Shown in pieces: positions 18,717 through 24,819 of a stretch of 24,819 bases of DNA. The translations under genes were made by a program, and so were the position numbers. Source of the stretch: Welwitschia mirabilis (taxonomy: Eukaryota > Gnetophyta > Gnetopsida > Welwitschiales); the NCBI GenBank assembly GCA_051453625.1, contig JBOZIK010000001.1, positions 181,590,588-181,615,406 on the forward strand, in the 5' to 3' direction. The notes beneath the pieces were generated by a model. The model searched no databases and was not told the origin of the DNA. It saw only the letters and a program-made list of their open reading frames with translations. Each line of letters starts with the position of its first letter. Position 1 is the first letter of the stretch.

Positions 18717-19379
18717 AACTAATTCAAATATTTAAACTTTTAATCGAGTCCATCAAATTTCCAACATCAAGATTATTCTCTTCAAAAATTTGTTATTAAC
18801 CTTAGAAAATTGCAAGAGAAATAAAATGCCAACATTAGAAACTTAGTAAACATCCTTCAATAAACCATGTTGGCGAATCAAAGACCATAAGGATCATTGG
18901 CAATAAAACCTTACCAAATCTCAATGAAGTAAGAAGAGACTATAAGGTTATGAGTAGAAGTGAACATGAAGTAAAACCTCCTCCTTGTAAAGCATTAACC
19001 TTCTAAAATAAAACCCAAGATGATGATGAAGAAGAGTACATTAAAATATTAGAATATTATAACTTTTCTTCTCTTGGTAAAAGTAAAAAGAAAAATTTAT
19101 AATAACAAAAAAGGCAACCATATACCCCTTGGCTTGATAGGATTAATAATAATTCAACTTTTAATGAATATCTTAAAGCCTTGATGAAAAATGTAAGCAT
19201 AAACTTACCCTTCTAGAAATTTTACAAGAAAATTTGAGGTAGTTAAAACTATGGAAAGACTTAACGAGAAGAAAATAAAAATAAGTTATTTTCAACAAAG
19301 ACTTTCTAGCACAATCCCTCATGAATTTAATGTCACAAAAATCTCCCAAATTTAAAGACCAAGGGTAGCAATAGTGAAT
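18717..19379 (+). other. Gag-protease linker of B1
   Basis: An A-rich stretch with broken short frames, such as a segment like DDDEEEYIKILEYYN near 19020-19065 (an acidic patch often seen in plant gag-pol linkers). No domain was recognised. Confidence 0.4.
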
Positions 19380-19760
19380 GTCATATGAGAGGGAAATAAA
19401 AGAATTAAAAGAGCTTTAATTGACATTAGAGTAAGTGTTAATATCATGCACTACATATTTGCAAGAGACTTGGTTTATAGGGTAGAATAGAGCATACTCA
19501 AATTCTCTTAGATTTAGTGAACACTTCAGTTAAGAAACCCTTAGGGGCCATCAAAGATTTAGTGATCCAAATTAAAGATTCCTACTACTAATAGATGTAA
19601 TTATCATAGAAGTCAAACATAACAGAGGATACCTGTTACTTTTAGAATTATCCTTCTATTTATTGATATTAGGATTAGAATTACAAAGTGTCATCATGGA
19701 AATAAAACATTTATAATTAGAGTTTTTGATGTAGCTAAGAAAGACATAGGTGATGAAATG
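19380..19760 (+). pseudogene. Aspartic protease region of B1, broken
   Basis: RIKRALIDIRVSVNIM (19401-19448) is a decayed retropepsin active site. The Asp is kept (19422-19424), but the two residues after it, T/S-G in active enzymes, are Ile and Arg. Further on, LLDLVNTSVKKPLGAIKDLVIQIKD (about 19505-19580) resembles the segment downstream of the active site in Athila proteases. HGNKTFIIRVFDVAKKDIGDEMDLE (about 19696-19770) would be the end of this domain or the linker to RT. The blocks lie in different frames with stops between. No RT follows. Assignment rests on the active-site pattern and on position after gag. Confidence 0.6.
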
Positions 19761-22220
19761 GACTTAGAAGATAAAATCAAATTAACTTTATTTATTCAAC
19801 ATCATTCCCTTAAAGAAAGAAAGTTAAACATGAGCCTACACTTTATGTTGATCTACTTGAGATTAAAATTTAAAAGCCATTAATACATCCAACTTTGAGC
19901 ATAAATTTGTAGATCAAAATGAGAAATAAATAAAACCCTTAGATTGTAAGGAAGTCTAAATATTAAATAAAAACTCACACCTTGAGGGAGTTGTTCACTA
20001 CATGAGCCAAGGACTGAAAATCTTAGTGGACTAAAACATATTTTTCTTTGTGATGATCTTATAATCAATGAAAATATTTTACCTAAATAAGAATCAACAT
20101 TAATCTTTCCTCTTACTTTTAAAATTTATGCTTTCATGTGGTCTTATAAAGATTTACTTGTTATCTCTCTCTCCCTTAAATTGATTTTATTGAAAAATAA
20201 TTATATACCTTTTATGTTTTATCAAGTCATGAACATTTGATTTGGGTCTTATTTTTCTAAAGAATGCAATATTCTAAGACTATCTAAATAGATCCTTCTT
20301 TTTTTCTTTTTTTTTAATAAAAGTGTAACTAGATTTTAGTATTTAAATAAAATTTATTTGCTTTAGTGTTTTTTTTTATTCTTATGATTTTGACTTTGAT
20401 TTTATCTTTAGCTTTCTATTTTAACTTTTTTATCATTCCCTACATCATTCCCATAATCATAAAGATGACAATCTCTATTTTTCATTTTCTACCTTTAGTT
20501 TTTTGCTAGATTTCTATTTTCTATTTCTTCTTTTTATTTTTGTTATCCTCTCTATCATCTAAAAAATGACAAGAACAACTTTTAGTTATTTTTTATTTGG
20601 TTTTCTATTATTTTGAGAAAGTACATTCTAATGACTTTGTTAAGATTTCTGACTTAACCACTTAATAAATTCAAAAGTTAATGGATAAAGATTAAAGTTA
20701 TTTTATCAACTATCTAAATTTTCTCTTAGCATTTTCCTTTGGAGGTCATTATGACATTACTTAATCATCTTTCAAACATGATTTATGTATTCATTTCCAT
20801 GACTAGTCTTTTGACTTGGGCATTTTACAGTGGTAAGACTGGATTCACTTAATCTGAAGACATTCACAAATATATGAACTTTAGTTTGGAGGAAGATGCT
20901 TTATTTTTGGTGTTTTTCTCAATGGTGAAAAGGTTTTAGATTGTTTAAGGATGTTTTTTTCTATCTTCATTTTATGACTTCACCTTTGTCTTTTGGAGTG
21001 TTTGGTTATGTGGAATGTTTTCATTAAAAAAAAAAAAAAAGAGGTAAAATAAGACCATAATGTCTTATATTTGATATAGTTAAAAAATATGGTCACCATG
21101 ATATCCTACCACAAGTGCACTAGGGCAAATATTTCTGAGATGAGCCTTTAGTAGTGTAATATTGTAGTTATGGGAACTCCACTGGGAGGTCAGTTGGTTA
21201 TGCTTCACGGGTTCTTACTTCTTTGACTGTGGCTGCACTCCCTTCATCATGGATAATAAAATAATAAAAAAAAAACTAGAAGGCTAAGGAATCAATGATG
21301 TTCCTGGTGTCATCAGAAGTATTGCTTGTTTTCTAGGCTCTTAGTCTTTTCACATGATCATTTTATTTCTTAAGATTTAGGTGTTTGTTTTGAGATGTAG
21401 GTAAGTCAGTTTATTTTTAAGTAACCCTTTGGTCTTATCATTCATTGTTTAAAGCATTTGATTTTTTGCATCATCATAACCACTACCTCATCAAATTAAA
21501 TTTTTTATACATCAAGTAATGTGTTTTAAAATTAAATAATGTTATGATTTTTCTCATGGGAGTCTATTAGGTTAAAATTTCGAGTAGGTAGGATATCTTA
21601 TTTATGTTGCCTTATGTTCATTCTTTTTATTTTCTTTTGTTGTTAAGTTAGTTATTTCAAGTCATTTCTATATTTTCTTATCATTTTAGGATCTTATCAT
21701 TTAATGCCTTTCTTGTCTAATTTCCAATAAAGAGTTGAATTTCCTTAATAATTTTGTGCTATTTATTTTTATTCTTTTAGAGTTCTCGACACTACTCATA
21801 ATCATTTTGTGATAAAACATTTTCATTATCCACTCTTTCTTTACTTGTTAGAATCTTTCATACATCTATATTGTTCAAATCCGACATTCTTTTACTTAGC
21901 TTTGTACTTAATTTAGAAGAACATCCATCATCTGCCTTCTTACTCCCGTCTGCTTTATTTACTTTATTAGCCAATATGGGATGTATTATTTCTTTTCAAG
22001 GGAATAGGACTCATTTTCATGGCTTATTTTTATAAATTTTTGAGTTATTTCAAGCTTTCATGAGAAATAATTTTGAAATTTTTATACACATGATGCATAA
22101 ATTTTTATTTTGCTATGTAATATATTTTTGTGAGCCTATTTTATAATTTCCAAATTGATTTTTTAAAAAAAAATTGGCTTGCATTTGTGGTTTTTTGCCT
22201 AGTTTTCTTTAGGGACTCAC
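19761..22220 (+). other. Non-coding 3' region of B1, no gene recognised
   Basis: About 2.4 kb where an autonomous element would carry RT, RNase H and integrase. None of their motifs is visible on either strand. The plus strand is strongly T-rich from about 20100. The part at 20370-20620 resembles the leader in composition and in TCATC/GATGACAA words. A patch at 21080-21260 is less AT-rich and contains ACTGGGAGGTCAGTTGGTT. Poly-A runs occur at 21025-21041 and near 21266. Confidence 0.5.
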
Positions 22221-22221
22221 A

Positions 22222-22240
22222 AAGGCTAAGTGGTAGGCTA
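22222..22240 (+). promoter_or_regulatory. Candidate purine tract of B1
   Basis: AAGGCTAAGTGGTAGGCTA lies directly before the TG of the 3' LTR. It is purine-rich but interrupted, and resembles the AAGTGTGGGG-type tract of Athila elements as I remember it. Confidence 0.45.
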
Positions 22241-23309
22241 TGATGCGCTACTAATGAACTACTAATTTGCATGAATTTTATGGGGTTTTATGAGCTATTT
22301 TATAGGACATTTACATAGGTTTTGATGCAATTTTAAGGATTTTAAAGAATTAATGGAAGATCTTAGAAATGTGCAATTCTTGACAAGATTTGAGGCATTT
22401 AAGGCACATTCTAATACACATGGTTTTAAAGGAAAATCATTGATGAAAAAGGCTAGCTTCTCCTCACTTATAAGGATAAAGAAGACTATTGTCCCCTCTT
22501 TTCTCCCCACAACAGTCAAGACGATGACACTATAGTTGCCACATCAGATGCTGATGTGGACTAAAACTAGAATTGCTGATCATCCTTTTGTAAAGAGCCA
22601 TCATCCCATTGGTCATCTGGATGACATCCAAAATGATAGTTGTAATTGCCAGCAAATTTTATCCATTTCTTTTTTATAATTGAGTGCGTTTTATAGCATT
22701 TTTTATGTGTTAGTTTTATTTTGTAATCCTATAAATAAGACCCTTTTCAATTCTCATCTCCATCTTTGATGCATCAAAAATTCTTGTGACAGGAGATCGA
22801 AGGGTAGGAGATCCATCTCAAGAGTTATAGAAAGATGTTCCATTGGTGAAAGGCTATTCATCCTTCATCGAGGCTTGATTATTTTATAACCTAGATGCTA
22901 GTTCCATTTAATATGAAACTTTGTTTTCATTTGTGCATTTAGTTCTGTTGGATGTCCCTTATGGTTTATGTTGCTCTTGATCTAGTAATAATTTCATTGG
23001 TGATATAAGTCTCAAGAGCAGCCTTTGTTAAGGCTGAAAGAAAATATTTTAGCTTCATTTTGCATTACATTTAGATGTAGTTGCATTCACATTTGCATTG
23101 CATCTTTAATTTCTACATTGTTCTTCAATTTCGGTTACCATATTATTTTGCAAAATCAATCCTTATTCTCCTCTCAATATTCAACGAGATATGACATTTG
23201 AGTCTAATCTTGTCTATACTAGTGTGTTGTGTTGTGTAGATATCTATTTTATTTGTAAATGACATGATCTTCTTGAGCGTAGTCATTTGCACAAATATGC
23301 ACCGCAACA
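22241..23309 (+). repeat. 3' LTR of Athila-like element B1
   Basis: 1069 bp from TGATGCGCTA to CAACA. It aligns with the B2 LTR over its whole length and with the B1 5' LTR from 22604 on. The TATAAATA box is at 22730-22737. The right end is fixed independently, because copia homology (to 24137 on) starts at 23310 with CTTTGATG. Confidence 0.9.
22730..22737 (+). promoter_or_regulatory. TATA box of B1 3' LTR
   Basis: TATAAATA followed by AGACCC, the same as in the two other LTRs of the family. Any activity would read out into the copia remnant. Confidence 0.6.
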
Positions 23310-23329
23310 CTTTGATGCTAAAATATTGC

Positions 23330-23810
23330 TTCATTTATTTTAACAATTAAAAAATTCTTGAAACTAGCTATTTTTACCTTATAAAATAAAATTCTATAAT
23401 CTTACATTACTTTAATGTGTTATTCGTTTCTTCATATGATGAAACAAGATCTCTTCTACTTATTATTCTTTTTTTTCTTTTTTTCTTTTTTGATAAACGT
23501 AACTTGGTAACCCTCTTAAAGTAGAGGAAAAACTGATATGAAATTCATCTTAGAGTTTAGCATATATAGTGTGTTCATCAAAGTGAAAAAGAGTAGCTAC
23601 ATAATTTTTTACTAACCTATTTTTAGTTTTATTTCATACTTGCTTATGAAAATTGTTAGCTCATTGCATTGCATTATTAATATGATATGATATGATATGA
23701 TGATCAATCCTTCTTGAGGAATTACTTCATCCTTATGATATAATCCTAAAGTTTTTGTTAGTTTTCTCCTTGTTATTGTTCATATTTCTTAATTTTCTTG
23801 ATCTATAGAT
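23330..23810 (-). repeat. Second copy of copia protease/pre-integrase unit
   Basis: Matches 24165-24660 in order: the ATTAAAA words, AAAATAAAATTCTA, GATGAAACA-GATCT, the poly-T run, GTGTTCATCAAAGTGA and AATTACTTCAT. The protease active-site segment is missing and replaced by short sequence with a TATGA pentamer repeat (23681-23700). Confidence 0.75.
23681..23700 (+). repeat. (TATGA)4 microsatellite
   Basis: Four perfect copies of TATGA followed by TGATC, at the place where the duplicated copia unit lost its protease motif. Confidence 0.9.
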
Positions 23811-24060
23811 TCTTTTACTTTTTCATTAAAACATTTTAATATCATCAAGAGTTTGAGAAATTTGCTAGGAAGTAGATGAGACATATCATACTTAAGTCAT
23901 TAGTAAGAGAGATAAAACAGTTTTATCATTTTAAGGACAAAATAGATAACTATCCACATAAATCATTATGGATTATTTTAAGTTTTATTTTTTTAATTTC
24001 TCTTCTATTCTTTAGGAATGACTTGTGCTGTATTTTTTCCATTTGAAAATCATCATAGAC
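23800..24060 (-). pseudogene. Copia integrase core fragment, broken
   Basis: Minus-strand translation gives FQMEKIQHKSFLKN (about 24040-23995), then KLKIIHNDLCG (about 23985-23953), and, after stops, CFISLTNDLSMICLIYFLANFS (about 23925-23860). This follows the copia integrase order: K-x-x-(R/H)-x-x-F, the H-x-D-L-C-G motif with the first catalytic Asp, then a F-I-x-F-x-D-D-x-S-R-x-x-x-x-Y-F-L-like segment, here degraded. The second catalytic region and the Glu are not present, because the duplicated unit follows. Several in-frame stops. Confident as copia integrase; function is lost. Confidence 0.7.
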
Positions 24061-24329
24061 TAGCCCTGCCATTTTACATTTTACAATTTCATCACTTGGT
24101 GTAGTTTCCTAAGAACTTTGGAATATGTATGTATTAATCTTTGATGATAGAGTATTTATTCATTTCTTTCAATAATTAAAAGATCTTTGTGATTGACCCT
24201 TTTAATATTGTAAAATAAAATTCTACCATTCTAAATTAGTTCAATTTGTTGTTCTTCCCTTTAGATGATGAAACATGATCTGTTCTTCTTCTTTTTTTTT
24301 TTTTGGTGCCTTTTCTTTTTCTCCTTCTA

Positions 24330-24600
24330 ACAAAATTAACTTCATAACCATATTGAAGTAAAGATGAAAATAATATTTTTAAAGATAAACATATATAAGG
24401 TGTTCATCAAAGTGAGAAAGTGTATCCTTATAATTCATGACTGATTGAATTTTAATTTTGTTTCATCATTAATAGTTACATGTTTTATTATGTTGGTTTG
24501 TACTCTAATAATATGGATAAAGTATTCATCATTGCTAGTCATATGATCTGATGCTCCTAAGTCTATGAACCATGTTTTGTAGTTTCTTATGGAATTGTTA
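24330..24600 (-). pseudogene. Copia protease and pre-integrase fragment, broken
   Basis: Minus-strand translation contains WFIDLGASDHMT (24572-24537), the Ty1/copia aspartic protease active site. The catalytic Asp and the G-A-S that follow are kept; the residue between Asp and Gly is Leu, where Ser or Thr is expected. Downstream, IKHVTINDETKLKFN (about 24495-24450) fits the protease/linker pattern, and YKDTLSHFDEH (about 24440-24405) and LLQYGYEVNF (about 24363-24334) resemble the segment ahead of GAG-pre-integrase, the last in another frame. A stop at about 24447 and frameshifts disable it. The gag part lies toward 24819. Confidence 0.75.
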
Positions 24601-24819
24601 CAAAATCTTCTCGATGAATTACTTCATCTCTTATGATTGTAATTCTAGAGTTTTTTCTCTTATTCTTTTTGTTATTCTTATACCTTTTCTTAGATGATTT
24701 GGATTTTTAAAATGGCAATTTTGTGAATGATAAATCATATTATTATAAACTTTTTAAAACTTCAGTTTCCTATTTCTTAATTTCATGTTTTCCTCAAGTG
24801 TAGTAACTTCTATGGTTGT
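24601..24819 (-). other. Copia gag C-terminal region, degraded
   Basis: Lies upstream of the protease motif on the minus strand. It shows a Lys/Arg/Asn-rich segment (IRITKRIREK-like, near 24680-24640) as expected after a gag zinc knuckle. The CCHC box itself is not clear; a possible N-C-H-F-x-N-P-N-H word (near 24715-24690) is the best candidate. Runs off the window. Confidence 0.4.

Larger units (their letters stand above)
2114..23309 (+). mobile_element. Athila-like Ty3 retrotransposon B1, interrupted by element A
   Basis: Plus-strand element made of 5' LTR (2114-2788, then 17009-17056), primer site (17060-17077), leader, gag, protease, a non-coding 3' region and 3' LTR (22241-23309). The first 363 bp or so of its 5' LTR are absent here and should lie left of the window, beyond B2. 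At its right edge, copia homology begins exactly after the LTR end, with the 5-bp candidate target duplication CTTTG at 23310-23314. No reverse transcriptase, RNase H or integrase is detectable, so this copy is either internally deleted or a gag-protease-only derivative. Every coding part is broken. Confidence 0.8.
23310..24819 (-). mobile_element. Ty1/copia-like fragment, internally duplicated, cut by the window edge
   Basis: On the minus strand, from 24819 leftward, run a gag-end segment, the protease motif, a GAG-pre-integrase-like stretch and the integrase core. Then part of the protease/pre-integrase unit appears again (23810-23330). No LTR of this element is in view. B1 inserted at its left end: the sequence beginning CTTTGATG at 23310 matches the copia copy near 24137. 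It is the oldest layer in the window. Confidence 0.75.

Noticed and set aside
22295-22535. Overlapping frames on both strands in the B1 3' LTR
   Set aside because: They lie inside LTR sequence and are broken in the homologous B2 LTR.
1-24819. A new defence, biosynthetic or regulatory gene system
   Set aside because: All recognisable coding sequence belongs to decayed Ty3 and Ty1 elements. No other gene cluster, RNA gene or operon-like layout is visible.

Overview
The window looks like heterochromatin of a plant nuclear genome, most likely an angiosperm. It is very AT-rich and contains assembly gaps. Everything recognisable in it is decayed LTR retrotransposon. I found no host gene, no intact transposon gene and no bacterial-type feature, so this is repeat annotation rather than gene annotation. 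The species cannot be named from the sequence.

The window is a stack of nested insertions whose order can be read from the junctions. (1) The oldest layer is a Ty1/copia fragment on the minus strand (23310-24819). It carries protease and integrase remnants and is partly duplicated in tandem. (2) An Athila-like Ty3 element, called B1 here, inserted into it on the plus strand. Its 3' LTR is 22241-23309, and copia homology resumes exactly at 23310. (3) A second Athila-like element, B2, lies on the minus strand at 1-2113 and runs off the left edge. It abuts the 5' LTR of B1 head-to-head, apparently having inserted into it. (4) A Del/Tekay-like chromovirus, element A (2789-17003), inserted into the rest of the B1 5' LTR. 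It made a 5-bp target duplication, GAATG, seen at 2784-2788 and 17004-17008.

Layout, left to right: B2 gag fragment (1-330), B2 leader, tRNA-Asp-type primer site and LTR (1030-2113); left part of the B1 5' LTR (2114-2788); element A with a 4.1-kb 5' LTR (2789-6905), initiator-Met primer site, gag, a duplicated zinc-knuckle/protease block, RT, RNase H, integrase, chromodomain-like tail (to about 12350) and 3' LTR (12365-17003); the last 48 bp of the B1 5' LTR, its primer site, leader, gag (about 17740-18716) and protease (about 19380-19760); 2.3 kb with no recognisable coding sequence; B1 3' LTR; then copia.

All coding regions are pseudogenes with many stops and frameshifts. Much of the damage fits G-to-A and C-to-T change, as expected for methylated repeats. 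In element A, one active-site residue is replaced in each of RT, RNase H and integrase. Three of the five N gaps are flanked by near-identical sequence, and a fourth, of 42 N, matches exactly 42 bp present in the partner LTR. The most unusual observations are three successive primer-site-like motifs at the 3' edge of the element A LTR, and a hairpin-forming minisatellite inside that LTR.
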